DNA of 49,381 nt from an uncultured Bergeyella sp. (GCA_916710115.1 CAKAOY010000001.1:1-49381), one strand, 5' to 3'. Positions 8,431 to 18,184 are shown, numbered from the stretch's first letter. Notes: generated by a model not told the origin, from the letters alone. A program made the numbers and translations.

Positions 8431-10794
8431 GTGAATAATAAAAAATCTAATTTTCCTCTACCTCCGAAACCAAAAAAGAATCTTTATGTCGGTAAATGGA
8501 TATCCATCATTTGGTTTTGTTTTTTTGGTATCGTTTTTGGTATTGCAGGATTATTTTTTGCTGTATCCGAAGGTTTTTTAGGCGAAATGCCTGATACAGC
8601 AGAACTCGAAAATCCCGATATTTATGTTGCATCTGAGATTTATTCTTCGGATAAAGTACTCCTAGGAAAGTTTGAAAAAGAAAAAACGAAACCCGTAACC
8701 TACCAAGACCTTCCACCACACTTAATTTATGCATTGTATGCAAAGGAGGACGAGCGATTCAAGGAACACTCTGGCATAGACCTAAAATCAGTAGTTCGTG
8801 CAGTATTCTACACTGGTAAGCGTGGAGGTGGCTCTACCATTACTCAGCAGTTGGCAAAATTACTTTTTACACCAGACCCTTCCTCTAATAAACTGAAAAG
8901 GGCTACCCAAAAATTGAAAGAATGGGTAGTAGCAGTAAGCCTTGAAAAAAGATATACCAAAGAGGAGATTATAGCCCTGTATTTCAATAAATTTGATTTC
9001 TTATACAATGCCAACGGTATAGAAATGGCATCTGAGATATACTTCAATAAACACGCCAAAGAACTTACACTCCCAGAGTCGGCTTTATTCGTAGCAATGC
9101 TCGAAAATCCCGTGAAAAATAACCCTCTGAGAAATATTAAAACAGCTACGAAAAGACGAAATGTTGTGCTAAAACAAATGCTGGAACTAAACTATATAGA
9201 CCAGCCAACATATACAAAAGCTATTGCCGAACCTATCGTAACTGATTATCAACCTATTAAAAATATTGATGAAGGTTATTCTGCCTATTATAAACATTAC
9301 CTAAAAAAGGAAATTAGCCAATATCTTGAAGATTATGAGAAAAAAACAGGCAAAAAACTCAATCTATATAAAGATGGGCTGAAAATATATGTTACTCTCG
9401 ACTCTAAAATGCAGAAGTATGCCGAAGAAGCCATAAAAGAGCATCTCAGCACACTCCAACAAAATTTTGATGCCGAACAAAAAAGAAATCCCAAACGACC
9501 TTTCTATAACATATCTAAGAAGACCATTGATAATATAATGCTCCAAGCAATGAGAAGAACGGGAAGATACAAGCAACTCAAAAGAGCTGAAGTTCCCGAA
9601 GATTCTATCATTATGGAATTCCAAAAACCCGTGAAAATGGATATCTTCACTTGGAAAGGAGAAGAAGAAGTGGAAATGTCGCCATACGATTCTATCCGAT
9701 ATCACAAACAAATTGCACAAGCAGGACTAATGTCTATGGTACCTGCAACAGGAGAAATCCGTGCATGGGTAGGTGGTATCAATTGGAAACATTTTCAATA
9801 TGACCATATAAAACAAGGAAGAAGACAAGTGGGCTCTACCTTTAAGCCATTTGTGTATGCCACCGCTATTATGAAACTTGGCTATACCCCTTGTACCACA
9901 ATTTCAAATGCTACATTTGTCAATGGAAATTATAGAGTGCCTGGTTCGGGAGGAATGCTTACTATAAGAGATGGATTGGCACACTCCAAGAATCCAATAG
10001 CCTTGCGTCTTACCGAGGAGGTAGGTACCAAAAATGTTATCCAACTTGCGAGAGACTTAGGTGTTACCGAAGATATTGATACCTCACTACCTATGGCTCT
10101 TGGAGCATCGGATATTACAATTTTCGAGATGCTGGGTGCATACTCTACTTTTGCTAATTTTGGTAACTATATCAAACCCGAAATGATTTGGAGAATAGAA
10201 GATGCCAATGGTAGAGTTATTAAAGAAGTACAACCTGAACAAAAAGAAGTAATGCATGAAAAATATGCCTATACAATGATTGACATTATGATGGGGGTAG
10301 CCAAATATGGAACAGCATCAGGTGAACTAAGACGAAGAGGCGTACCTACCAATGTAGAAATTGCTGGTAAAACAGGTACTACACAGAATAACTCCGATGG
10401 TTGGTTTATGGGAATAACTCCTAACCTAGCAACAGGTGTTTGGGTAGGCTGGGAGGATAGAGCAACTCACTTCTATAGCACTAGCGAGGGACAAGGAGCG
10501 AAAATGGCTCTTCCTATCTGGATTATATTTATGAAAAAAGTATGGAACGATAGGTCTCTCGGAATACGAATGGACGATAAATTCATCAAACCATCCGATT
10601 GGAATGGAGGTTGTGGAGATTTACCAAATTCAAAAAATGGATATGGTGATATACAAGGATTACAAACCCTCGATGAACTGAAAAATTCAGAGGAAAATCA
10701 AGAAAAACTCCCAAAAACAGAAATTAATAAACCTGAGCATCAAAATATTAATGATAATCTCAATCAAAGTAATGATATAGATTTTAATCAATAA
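8431..10794 (+). CDS. class A (bifunctional) penicillin-binding protein, PBP1A type
   Basis: A 787-residue membrane-anchored peptidoglycan synthase with lipid II glycosyltransferase and DD-transpeptidase domains. It has one transmembrane helix at about 23-47. The GT51 domain shows EDERF (106-110, catalytic Glu) and GGSTITQQ (133-140). The transpeptidase has SxxK with nucleophile Ser469 and Lys472 (GSTFKPF), an SKN triad member and KTGTT from Lys647. The C-terminal ~60 residues are a polar tail rich in Asn, Glu and Lys. The start is GTG: the ATG at 8406 is in another frame and closes after a few codons. It stands alone, with a terminator after it. Confidence 0.95.
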   Translation: MNNKKSNFPLPPKPKKNLYVGKWISIIWFCFFGIVFGIAGLFFAVSEGFLGEMPDTAELENPDIYVASEIYSSDKVLLGKFEKEKTKPVTYQDLPPHLIYALYAKEDERFKEHSGIDLKSVVRAVFYTGKRGGGSTITQQLAKLLFTPDPSSNKLKRATQKLKEWVVAVSLEKRYTKEEIIALYFNKFDFLYNANGIEMASEIYFNKHAKELTLPESALFVAMLENPVKNNPLRNIKTATKRRNVVLKQMLELNYIDQPTYTKAIAEPIVTDYQPIKNIDEGYSAYYKHYLKKEISQYLEDYEKKTGKKLNLYKDGLKIYVTLDSKMQKYAEEAIKEHLSTLQQNFDAEQKRNPKRPFYNISKKTIDNIMLQAMRRTGRYKQLKRAEVPEDSIIMEFQKPVKMDIFTWKGEEEVEMSPYDSIRYHKQIAQAGLMSMVPATGEIRAWVGGINWKHFQYDHIKQGRRQVGSTFKPFVYATAIMKLGYTPCTTISNATFVNGNYRVPGSGGMLTIRDGLAHSKNPIALRLTEEVGTKNVIQLARDLGVTEDIDTSLPMALGASDITIFEMLGAYSTFANFGNYIKPEMIWRIEDANGRVIKEVQPEQKEVMHEKYAYTMIDIMMGVAKYGTASGELRRRGVPTNVEIAGKTGTTQNNSDGWFMGITPNLATGVWVGWEDRATHFYSTSEGQGAKMALPIWIIFMKKVWNDRSLGIRMDDKFIKPSDWNGGCGDLPNSKNGYGDIQGLQTLDELKNSEENQEKLPKTEINKPEHQNINDNLNQSNDIDFNQ

Positions 10795-10809
10795 ATAGCG
10801 ACACTCTTA

Positions 10810-10846
10810 GCCATAAGAAATTTTCATAGTTTCTTGTGGCTTTTTT
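10810..10846 (+). terminator. intrinsic terminator after the class A PBP gene
   Basis: An 11-bp stem (GCCATAAGAAA paired with TTTCTTGTGGC, one G-U) with a 9-nt loop and a TTTTTT tail. Confidence 0.85.
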
Positions 10847-10848
10847 AG

Positions 10849-10856
10849 TATATTTG
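10849..10856 (+). promoter_or_regulatory. -7 promoter element (TATATTTG) for oligopeptidase B
   Basis: Exact TAnnTTTG immediately after the PBP terminator and 17 nt before the ATG at 10874. Confidence 0.6.
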
Positions 10857-10873
10857 TATCAAATTTTATTCAT

Positions 10874-12919
10874 ATGAAACAGCCAAAAGCAAAAAAAATA
10901 AATAAAATACTCAGCATACACGGAGACACGCGAATCGACCCTTACTTCTGGCTCAACGAAAGGGATAACCCCGAAGTATTGGCCTATTTAAATGAAGAAA
11001 ACTCCTATACTGAAGCAATAATGAAAGATACCGAAACACTACAAGAAAACCTCTATGAGGAAATGAAAGCTCGGTATAAGAAAGATGATCAGTCTCTCCC
11101 TTATTTCTTCAATGATTATTGGTATATTGTAAGGTATCAAGATGGTAAAGAATACCCTATCTTCACACGAAAACATCTTTCTCTTGATAATTCTGAAGAA
11201 CCTATCCTTGACGCTAATATCTTAGCCCAAGGCTATCCTTTCTTTGAAATAGGAAGTATTGCTGTGAGTGTAGATAACCAATGGGTCTCCTTCTCCGAAG
11301 ATACCTTAGGACGAAGAATCTATACCATCAGAATAAAAAATCTAAAAACTGGGAAAATACTCGCCGACGAAATACCAAACACCACAGGAAAGGCTGTTTG
11401 GGCAAATGACAACGAACACATTTTCTATATCCGAAAAGATACCAATCTCCGTGCATATCAAATATATCGCCACAAAATCGGTACCGCAGTAGCAGAAGAT
11501 GTACTCATATTCCACGAAAAAGATGATACTTTTGATGTGAATGTCTATAAAAGTAAATCCTTAGAATATATTTTTATTTCCAGTTCAAGTACAATTTCTG
11601 ACGAACATAGATTTATTCCCGCTGATGATATCGATGCCGAATGGAAAATAATCCAACCACGAGAAGATGACTTAGAATATGCCGTAGAACATTATGGCGA
11701 GGATTTCTACATTGTGACTAACGCCGATAAAGCTACAAATTTTAAAATCGTTACGACAAAAGTTACTAAGTGCAGTAAGGAGTTCTGGACGGACTTAATC
11801 CCTCACCGAGAAGATGTTTTAATTGAGGGATTTGAGATTTTTAAAAATTATTTCGTAATAGAGGAACGAAAAGAAGGTCTCCTACAAATTCGTATCATAA
11901 ACAACGCTACGAAAGAGGAAGACTATCTACCATTCTCCGACTCTACTTATACTGCATATATCGGCACAAATATGTCCTTTGATACCGATGTACTTCGTTT
12001 TGGTTACACTTCTCTCACCACACCGAACTCTACCTACGAATACAATATGAAAGATAAGAGCACTAAACTCCTAAAACAACAGGAGGTATTGGGTGGAAAA
12101 TTTTCTCCCAAAAACTATCACTCCGAAAGGGTTTGGGCAAAATCTCGTGATGGAAAAACGCTAATTCCTATATCGATAGTCTATCATAAAGATACAAAAA
12201 AATCTGCTGACACACCTCTACTTCTGTATGGATATGGTAGCTATGGCCACACCGTGGATGCATCTTTCTCTAATGTTCGCTTATCTCTATTAGACCGAGG
12301 TTTTATATTCGCAATTGCCCATATTCGTGGAGGTGAATATCTCGGTAGAAATTGGTACGAAACAGGTAAATTATTAGATAAGAAGAATACCTTTTTTGAT
12401 TTTATTGATGTTGCAAAATATTTAGTGAAAGAAAACTATACTGCTCCCCAGCATCTATATGCAATGGGTGGCTCAGCGGGAGGTCTCTTGATGGGTGCTG
12501 TAGCCAATATGGAACCCTCCTTATTCAATGGAATCATCGCTCAAGTACCGTTTGTAGATGTCGTTACCACTATGCTAGACGACACTATTCCACTCACCAC
12601 AGGAGAATATGACGAATGGGGAAATCCCAACGAAGAAGAATATTACCACTATATGAAATCTTATTCTCCTTACGATAATATTGAAGTTAAAGAATACCCT
12701 AATATACTTATTACCACTGGCTTCCACGATAGCCAAGTACAATATTGGGAGCCTGCAAAATGGACTGCAAAACTCCGAGACTTAAAAACTGATACCAACC
12801 TACTCCTACTAAAAACCGATATGTCCTCTGGACACGGTGGAGCAAGTGGCCGTTTCGAAAGTCTAAAAGAAGATGCCTTGGAGTATGCCTTCATCTTAAA
12901 ATGCGAAAATAAAGTTTAA
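10874..12919 (+). CDS. ptrB: oligopeptidase B (S9A prolyl oligopeptidase family)
   Basis: A 681-residue cytosolic serine peptidase that cleaves short peptides after Lys or Arg. It has an N-terminal beta-propeller gate (about residues 70-410) and a C-terminal alpha/beta hydrolase. Nucleophile Ser534 lies in GGSAGG, the acid is the Asp in GFHDSQV near residue 619, and His654 lies in SSGHGGASGRF. The acidic EYDEWGNP segment after the nucleophile matches the oligopeptidase B subgroup, where it selects basic P1 residues. No signal peptide is seen. Confidence 0.9.
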   Translation: MKQPKAKKINKILSIHGDTRIDPYFWLNERDNPEVLAYLNEENSYTEAIMKDTETLQENLYEEMKARYKKDDQSLPYFFNDYWYIVRYQDGKEYPIFTRKHLSLDNSEEPILDANILAQGYPFFEIGSIAVSVDNQWVSFSEDTLGRRIYTIRIKNLKTGKILADEIPNTTGKAVWANDNEHIFYIRKDTNLRAYQIYRHKIGTAVAEDVLIFHEKDDTFDVNVYKSKSLEYIFISSSSTISDEHRFIPADDIDAEWKIIQPREDDLEYAVEHYGEDFYIVTNADKATNFKIVTTKVTKCSKEFWTDLIPHREDVLIEGFEIFKNYFVIEERKEGLLQIRIINNATKEEDYLPFSDSTYTAYIGTNMSFDTDVLRFGYTSLTTPNSTYEYNMKDKSTKLLKQQEVLGGKFSPKNYHSERVWAKSRDGKTLIPISIVYHKDTKKSADTPLLLYGYGSYGHTVDASFSNVRLSLLDRGFIFAIAHIRGGEYLGRNWYETGKLLDKKNTFFDFIDVAKYLVKENYTAPQHLYAMGGSAGGLLMGAVANMEPSLFNGIIAQVPFVDVVTTMLDDTIPLTTGEYDEWGNPNEEEYYHYMKSYSPYDNIEVKEYPNILITTGFHDSQVQYWEPAKWTAKLRDLKTDTNLLLLKTDMSSGHGGASGRFESLKEDALEYAFILKCENKV

Positions 12920-12949
12920 AGAATATTTTTTATTCATCAATAAATATTC

Positions 12950-12957
12950 TATCTTTG
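12950..12957 (+). promoter_or_regulatory. -7 promoter element (TATCTTTG) for the exonuclease gene
   Basis: Exact TAnnTTTG, 17 nt before the ATG at 12975. The ATG at 12971 lies in a frame that closes after 14 codons. Confidence 0.6.
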
Positions 12958-12974
12958 AGAAATAATTTCAATGA

Positions 12975-13673
12975 ATGATACAGAACATTCCATTAGAGAA
13001 AATTCTCTTCCTTGATATAGAGACTGTTCCTCAGTACGAAAATTGGGAAGAACTCGACGAAAAGGAAAAGCAACTCTGGGATAAAAAAACAAGTTGGCAA
13101 CGAGGCGAAAATCTATCAGCAGAAGATTTTTACCCCCTACGGGCAGGTATAATTTCCGAATTTGGGAAAATAGCCTGTATATCCGTCGGTATGATAGAGA
13201 AAAACGATACCTTAAAATTAAAAAGTTTCTACTCCGAAAATGAGGCAGAACTGCTCACTAATTTTGGAAGTATATTCAACTCTAATAGACTAAAAAACTG
13301 TATTCTATGTGCTCATAATGGCAAAGAGTTTGATTTTCCGTGGATTGCTAGACGATTCCTCATCAATGGAATGATGCCACCAACCCCCTTCCAAATGTTT
13401 GGAAAAAAACCTTGGGAAGTTCCTCATTTGGATACAATGGAACTTTGGAAATTCGGAGATTATAAAAACTTCATTTCATTAGAACTAATGGCTCATATCT
13501 TTGGGATACCAACCCCAAAAGATGATATTGATGGCTCTATGGTCGCAGAAGTCTATTATAAAGAAAAAAATCTGCAACGAATAGCTCAATATTGCGAAAA
13601 AGATGTTTTAACATTGGCAAATATCCTCCGAAAATTACGGCAAGAAGACCTTATCAAAAAATTTGAAGATTAA
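12975..13673 (+). CDS. DnaQ-like 3'-5' exonuclease (PolB-exonuclease-like)
   Basis: A 232-residue protein resembling the stand-alone 3'-5' exonuclease family related to the exonuclease domain of polymerase B. Exo I is FLDIETVP (Asp14, Glu16), Exo II is HNGKEFDFPW near residues 115-124, and Exo III is YCEKDV near 208-213, giving a DEDDy active site. HLDTMELWKFG and the FGIPTPKDDIDGSMV segment are typical of the group. It would degrade single-stranded DNA ends in repair; substrate is inferred. The Fe-S assembly gene follows closely. Confidence 0.87.
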   Translation: MIQNIPLEKILFLDIETVPQYENWEELDEKEKQLWDKKTSWQRGENLSAEDFYPLRAGIISEFGKIACISVGMIEKNDTLKLKSFYSENEAELLTNFGSIFNSNRLKNCILCAHNGKEFDFPWIARRFLINGMMPPTPFQMFGKKPWEVPHLDTMELWKFGDYKNFISLELMAHIFGIPTPKDDIDGSMVAEVYYKEKNLQRIAQYCEKDVLTLANILRKLRQEDLIKKFED

Positions 13674-13698
13674 TTTTATGCTTGATAATACTTTTAAA

Positions 13699-14025
13699 AT
13701 GAAATATACAGACGAACAAATTGCAGAAATTGGCGAAAACATTATAAAAACACTAAAAACAGTATACGACCCTGAAATACCAGTGGATATTTATGAGTTA
13801 GGACTTATCTATGATGTCCAGATTTCCGAAGACGGAGATGTAAAAGTTGTAATGACTCTTACTACGCCTAACTGTCCTGTTGCAGAATCTCTCCCTGCGG
13901 AGGTAAAGGAAAAAGTTGGAGAAGTAGAAGGTGTAAATAATGTAGAGCTAGACCTCACTTTCGAACCTACTTGGAATAAAGATATGATGAGTGAGGAAGC
14001 AAAATTTGAGTTAGGTATGTTATAA
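13699..14025 (+). CDS. MIP18/SufT-type Fe-S cluster assembly factor (DUF59)
   Basis: A 108-residue DUF59 protein thought to help mature Fe-S proteins. Family marks are TVYDPEIPVDIYELGLIYDVQ, LTTPNCPVAESLP with the single conserved Cys, and a C-terminal FEPTWNKDMMSEEA. The ATG at 13699 gives the usual N-terminus (MKYTDEQIAEIGE). The ATG at 13678 would add seven residues, and a TTG at 13663 overlaps the exonuclease stop. It is probably co-transcribed with the exonuclease. The sequence does not say which client proteins it serves. Confidence 0.85.
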   Translation: MKYTDEQIAEIGENIIKTLKTVYDPEIPVDIYELGLIYDVQISEDGDVKVVMTLTTPNCPVAESLPAEVKEKVGEVEGVNNVELDLTFEPTWNKDMMSEEAKFELGML

Positions 14026-14031
14026 TAAATA

Positions 14032-14061
14032 AAAAAATCTCGTAAGAATACGAGATTTTTT
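14032..14061. terminator. bidirectional terminator (A6...TACGAGA...T6)
   Basis: A perfect 13-bp stem (14032-14044 with 14049-14061) and AGAA loop separate the convergent DUF59 (+) and DUF2797 (-) genes. Confidence 0.9.
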
Positions 14062-14066
14062 GTAAC

Positions 14067-14867
14067 CTAATCAATTTCCAAATCTACAACATATCCCTCG
14101 TGGTTTCTTATATTAATGAAATAATCCCCATCAAAATGGAGGTATTGTCCTTTTATACCCTTCAATACCCCCTCAAAAGTAGGCTTTTTTTCTAAAGTGA
14201 AAACACTTATTTTTTCAGAAGATTGATATGGGAAATAAAGCTCAATAATTTCTTGATTTTCTAGATAAAATTTATTATACTGCTGTGGAAAAAATATTTG
14301 TATTTCGTAATACTTTTGGAGTAATTCGTTTTTAATTCTATCCGAAGGTTCCGTAGAAAGCATTTTACGGAAATTAGTTTTATCAGAAAAATATTTTTTT
14401 AGTTCTACCTCTATCATTCCTGCCTCATATCTGTTAGTCGTACGAGCTATTGGAATAGCATAATTTGCCCCTTGGTCTATCCATCTTGTAGGGACTTGGC
14501 TTTCACGAGTTACTCCTACCTTTACTTCACCAGTATGAGCAAGATAAACAATATGTGGTTGCAACTGAATTTCCTTTTCTACATCCAAATTTCGTTCGGC
14601 AATACCAAGATGAGCCGTAGAAAGTTCAGGGCGAATGATAGTCTCACTCGCATAAGGACTCTCGAAGAAACATTTTTTACAAAATCCCATTCTGAATATG
14701 GGTTGACTTTCTCCACATTCTATACACTGAAACCCTGTATGTTGGATTTTTATTTTACTTCCGAAAAGTTGATTTACACTTAATATATCCCCAGAAAGGT
14801 TGAGATAGTATTGTATCGGTTCTGCTAATTCAGTAGCCATTTTTCGGATTTGCCCTTTAAAAAACAT
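14067..14867 (-). CDS. DUF2797 family protein with a zinc-ribbon-like Cys4 site
   Basis: A 266-residue soluble protein of the DUF2797 family, function unknown. A CxxC...CxxC pair (C48, C51, C63, C66; QCIECGES and FCKKCFF) looks like a zinc ribbon. The following segment, VYLAHTGEVKVGVTRESQVPTRW (with IDQGA after it), has the spacing of a GIY-YIG-like core (YLA...VKVG...R), although catalytic competence is uncertain. No signal peptide. It has its own promoter box and is convergent with the DUF59 gene. Confidence 0.82.
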   Translation of the reverse strand: MFFKGQIRKMATELAEPIQYYLNLSGDILSVNQLFGSKIKIQHTGFQCIECGESQPIFRMGFCKKCFFESPYASETIIRPELSTAHLGIAERNLDVEKEIQLQPHIVYLAHTGEVKVGVTRESQVPTRWIDQGANYAIPIARTTNRYEAGMIEVELKKYFSDKTNFRKMLSTEPSDRIKNELLQKYYEIQIFFPQQYNKFYLENQEIIELYFPYQSSEKISVFTLEKKPTFEGVLKGIKGQYLHFDGDYFINIRNHEGYVVDLEID

Positions 14868-14893
14868 TTAAAATAAGTTTTAAATTATTGAGG

Positions 14894-14901
14894 CAAAAAT
14901 A
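14894..14901 (-). promoter_or_regulatory. -7 promoter element (TATTTTTG) for the DUF2797 gene
   Basis: Reads TATTTTTG on the - strand, 26 nt before the start at 14867. Confidence 0.55.
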
Positions 14902-14940
14902 AGAATTTTATCCGTTTTTTTGATGCGGATAGAGCCTACT

Positions 14941-14973
14941 AAAAAAATCTCTCCACAAATGCGAAGAGATTTT
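14941..14973 (-). terminator. intrinsic terminator after rpiB
   Basis: On the - strand a 9-bp stem (AAAATCTCT/AGAGATTTT) with a 12-nt loop is followed by a T run (A run 14941-14947 on +). Confidence 0.75.
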
Positions 14974-14981
14974 ATCTTTAT

Positions 14982-15410
14982 TTAGAGACATATTTTATCT
15001 ACTCTGTTTTGGTGTCTTCCCCCTTCAAACTCTGTTGTTAGGAATACTTTTGCGATATCCAAAGCTAATTCTTTTGCTATAAATCGTGCTGGGAGAGCCA
15101 CCATATTACAATTATTATGTTGTCTCGCCAAGGCTCCTAACTCTGGCATCCACGCTAATGCACAACGTATTTTCTGATGTTTGTTGGCAGTAAGTTGTAC
15201 TCCTTGACCACTACCACAAACCAAAATACCTAAATCATTTTCTCCATTTTCTACCGAAGTAGCAGCTGGATGCACGAAATCTGGATAATCCACCGAAGTA
15301 GTACCATTAGTACCATAATCCGTTATTTGATATTCATCTGCAAGTTGTTGTTTCAGATATTCTTTTAGTTCAAAGCCTGCATGGTCACAAGCGATAGCGA
15401 TTTTTTTCAT
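14982..15410 (-). CDS. rpiB: ribose-5-phosphate isomerase B
   Basis: Interconverts ribose 5-phosphate and ribulose 5-phosphate in the pentose phosphate pathway. The protein has 142 residues. It shows IACDHAGFELK (Asp9-His10, phosphate and substrate contacts), DYGTNGTTSVDYPDF and the catalytic-Cys loop GILVCGSGQGVQLTANK (Cys65), plus ARQHNNCNM. LacA/B-type galactose 6-phosphate isomerases are paralogous but less likely for a stand-alone gene. It lies downstream of mutS but has a promoter box in the 61-nt gap. Confidence 0.93.
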   Translation of the reverse strand: MKKIAIACDHAGFELKEYLKQQLADEYQITDYGTNGTTSVDYPDFVHPAATSVENGENDLGILVCGSGQGVQLTANKHQKIRCALAWMPELGALARQHNNCNMVALPARFIAKELALDIAKVFLTTEFEGGRHQNRVDKICL

Positions 15411-15434
15411 TATTCTTACAATTTATCAGATGAG

Positions 15435-15442
15435 CAAATTTA
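15435..15442 (-). promoter_or_regulatory. -7 promoter element (TAAATTTG) for rpiB
   Basis: TAnnTTTG on the - strand within the mutS-rpiB gap, 24 nt before the rpiB start. Confidence 0.5.
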
Positions 15443-15471
15443 ATTATATTTTGGTTAATTTACAACTGCAA

Positions 15472-18063
15472 TTATTGTTTTTCTTCTAATTTATTTTTTA
15501 ATTCATTAAGTTTCATCAAAGCCTCTATAGGGGATAGACTATTGATATCCATATGCTTTATTTCATTGGTTATATCCTCCAAAATAGGATCTGCCATTTG
15601 GAATAATGATAGCTGTATTTCCGTATTTTTCTGCGATGTGAGTTTCGGCTTATTGTTGTTATCTTTTCCTCTCTGATTTTCAAGATTTTCAAGGATTTTC
15701 GTTGCCCGTTTCACTACAGCTTTTGGCATTCCTGCTAACTTAGCTACATGAATACCAAAACTATGTTCGGAGCCTCCCTCTACCAATTTTCGTAGGAAGA
15801 TAATATTTTCTTTATTTTCTTTGATGCTGATATGATAGTTTTTAATTCTTTCAAAACTCTCAGCCATCTCATTTAATTCGTGATAATGGGTTGCAAAGAG
15901 TGTTTTTGCCTGTGTAGGATGCTCGTGTAGATACTCTGCAATAGCCCATGCAATAGAAACACCATCATAAGTGGAAGTACCCCGTCCAATTTCATCGAGT
16001 AATATCAGGCTTCGTTCAGTGATATTATTAAGGATATTTGCCGCTTCATTCATTTCCACCATAAAGGTAGATTCTCCTGCGGAGATATTATCCGTGGCAC
16101 CAACTCGCGTAAATATTCTGTCCAAAATACCTATTTCTGCAGATTTTGCTGGGACGAAACATCCAATTTGTGCCAACAGAGCGATAATTGCCGTCTGCCG
16201 AAGGATTGCCGATTTACCCGCCATATTAGGTCCTGTAACCATTATTATTTGCTGAGTATCTCTATCGAGATATACATCATTTGGGATATATTTTTCACCC
16301 AAGGGCAATACATTTTCTATAATAGGATGCCTTGCTTCTTGTAAGCGGAGAGAATATTCTTCGTTGAGAATGGGTTTTGTATAGCTTTCATTTACAGCTA
16401 GTTCTGAAAATCCTATTGCTATATCTATCTGAGCTATAATCTGAGCATTTTGCTGGATATCATCAATATACTTCATCGTTTCACTGCAAATTTGACGATA
16501 AAATTTTTGTTCCAAAACGGCGATTCGATCTTCTGCTCCTAAAATTTGTTCTTCGTAGGTCTTTAATTCTTCAGTAATGTATCTCTCGGCATTTACCAAA
16601 GTTTGCTTACGAATCCACCCTTCTGGAACTTTGTCTTTGTGGGTATTTCGTACTTCTATATAATACCCAAAGACATTATTAAAACTTATTTTTAGACTAC
16701 TAATACCCGTTTTTTCTATTTCTCTTTCGCACATCTCATCAAGGAATTTTTTTCCTTTGGACAGCATATTTCTTAGATTATCCAATTCCTCACTTACTCC
16801 CTCTCGGATTACATTTCCCTTGTTTATATTCACTGGAAGCTCATCATTGAGATGATTATTTAGGAAAACTATCATCTGGGATAAGTCATTGAGCGGTTCT
16901 ATCCAAGCTAAAACATCGTGTTTAGGTTTTAGGAGTTCTTTTATTTCGTGGATATTTATGAGACTCTGTCTTAGATAACCTAATTCTTTCGGAGATATTC
17001 TCTCAGAAGCTAGTTTCCCCATCAATCTATCAATATCCGAAATGGATTTTAGTTTCGTTTGAATATTTATTTTCAATAAATCTTCTTTATTAAAAAACTC
17101 TATTAAGTTGAGCCTTCTGTTAATCTCATTTACTGATTTTAAAGGTAGTATTAATCTTCTTCTAAGAAGCCTCCCACCCATCGGTGTGGAAGTTTTGTCT
17201 ATAATATCTAATAATGACTTGCCAGTATTTGCCGAAGAGTGGATAATTTCCAAATTTCTTAAGGTAAAATTATCCATCATTAGATAATCATCTTGCGGGA
17301 TTGTTTTTATCTTGGTGATATGGGCTAATAATTCGTGATGGGTATCATCAATCAGATAAGCAAAAATAGCTCCCGCTGCCACAATGGAAAGTTTCATTTC
17401 TTCTATTCCAAAACCTTTTAGCGAATTGGTCTGGAACTGCTGGGTAAGTTTTTCCTTAGCAAAATGATATTGAAAAGCCCAATCTTCTAACTTAAAAATA
17501 TTTCTATTTTTAAATTTATCAGGAAAATTTTGGGTTCGTTGGTAGATTATTTCACTCGGATTAAAAGTATGGATAATATGAGTAAGTTTCTCCAAATTAC
17601 CCTCGCTAACCAAAAATTCACCCGTGGAAATATCCAAAAGAGCCATTCCAAATTTTTCCTTTTCTCTATGGACAGACAATAGGAAGTTATTCTGTTTGGA
17701 TTGAAGCACTTGGTCATTGAAAGTAACACCTGGTGTAACCAACTCCGTAACCCCGCGTTTTACGATACCTTTCACCATTTTTGGGTCTTCCAATTGGTCG
17801 CAAATTGCGACTCTCTTCCCCGAACGAACAAGTTTTGGAAGATACGAATCTATGGAATGATGAGGAAACCCCGCCAACTCGGTAAAAGAATCACCATTAT
17901 TTCTCTTAGTGAGAGTAATTCCCAAAATGTGAGCTGTAGTGATAGCATCTTCACCAAATGTTTCGTAAAAATCACCTACTCGAAACAACAGAATAGCATC
18001 TGGATATTTCGCCTTAATGGTATTGTATTGCTTCATCAACGGAGTTTCCTTCTTCTTTGTCAT
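15472..18063 (-). CDS. mutS: DNA mismatch repair protein MutS
   Basis: Recognises mismatches and small loops and starts repair with MutL. The 863-residue length is standard. The N-terminal mismatch-binding motif GDFYETFGEDA has the Phe-X-Glu wedge at Phe32 and Glu34, and it is followed by connector, lever and clamp domains. The ATPase has Walker A GPNMAGKS at 611-618, LLDEIGRGTSTYDG (Walker B and signature) and ATHYHEL. The C-terminal SLFQM-containing tail is a likely clamp/MutL interaction region. The FYE wedge separates it from MutS2. A TATCTTTG promoter box precedes it. Confidence 0.97.
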   Translation of the reverse strand: MTKKKETPLMKQYNTIKAKYPDAILLFRVGDFYETFGEDAITTAHILGITLTKRNNGDSFTELAGFPHHSIDSYLPKLVRSGKRVAICDQLEDPKMVKGIVKRGVTELVTPGVTFNDQVLQSKQNNFLLSVHREKEKFGMALLDISTGEFLVSEGNLEKLTHIIHTFNPSEIIYQRTQNFPDKFKNRNIFKLEDWAFQYHFAKEKLTQQFQTNSLKGFGIEEMKLSIVAAGAIFAYLIDDTHHELLAHITKIKTIPQDDYLMMDNFTLRNLEIIHSSANTGKSLLDIIDKTSTPMGGRLLRRRLILPLKSVNEINRRLNLIEFFNKEDLLKINIQTKLKSISDIDRLMGKLASERISPKELGYLRQSLINIHEIKELLKPKHDVLAWIEPLNDLSQMIVFLNNHLNDELPVNINKGNVIREGVSEELDNLRNMLSKGKKFLDEMCEREIEKTGISSLKISFNNVFGYYIEVRNTHKDKVPEGWIRKQTLVNAERYITEELKTYEEQILGAEDRIAVLEQKFYRQICSETMKYIDDIQQNAQIIAQIDIAIGFSELAVNESYTKPILNEEYSLRLQEARHPIIENVLPLGEKYIPNDVYLDRDTQQIIMVTGPNMAGKSAILRQTAIIALLAQIGCFVPAKSAEIGILDRIFTRVGATDNISAGESTFMVEMNEAANILNNITERSLILLDEIGRGTSTYDGVSIAWAIAEYLHEHPTQAKTLFATHYHELNEMAESFERIKNYHISIKENKENIIFLRKLVEGGSEHSFGIHVAKLAGMPKAVVKRATKILENLENQRGKDNNNKPKLTSQKNTEIQLSLFQMADPILEDITNEIKHMDINSLSPIEALMKLNELKNKLEEKQ

Positions 18064-18083
18064 ATATAAAGTTTTCTAGTGAG

Positions 18084-18091
18084 CAAAGATA
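18084..18091 (-). promoter_or_regulatory. -7 promoter element (TATCTTTG) for mutS
   Basis: Exact TAnnTTTG on the - strand, 20 nt before the mutS ATG. Confidence 0.6.
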
Positions 18092-18184
18092 ATAATTTAA
18101 AACTCGTTAATAAAAGTTTATTTTATGAACAAAATAAGGGCGAGTCTATAATTACCCACCCCTATTGTTTTCCATTATCTATTT

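Noticed and set aside
18079..18184. Terminator hairpin downstream of sodA
   Set aside because: AATAGGG...CCCTTATT could pair but needs a bulge and a long loop; not convincing.
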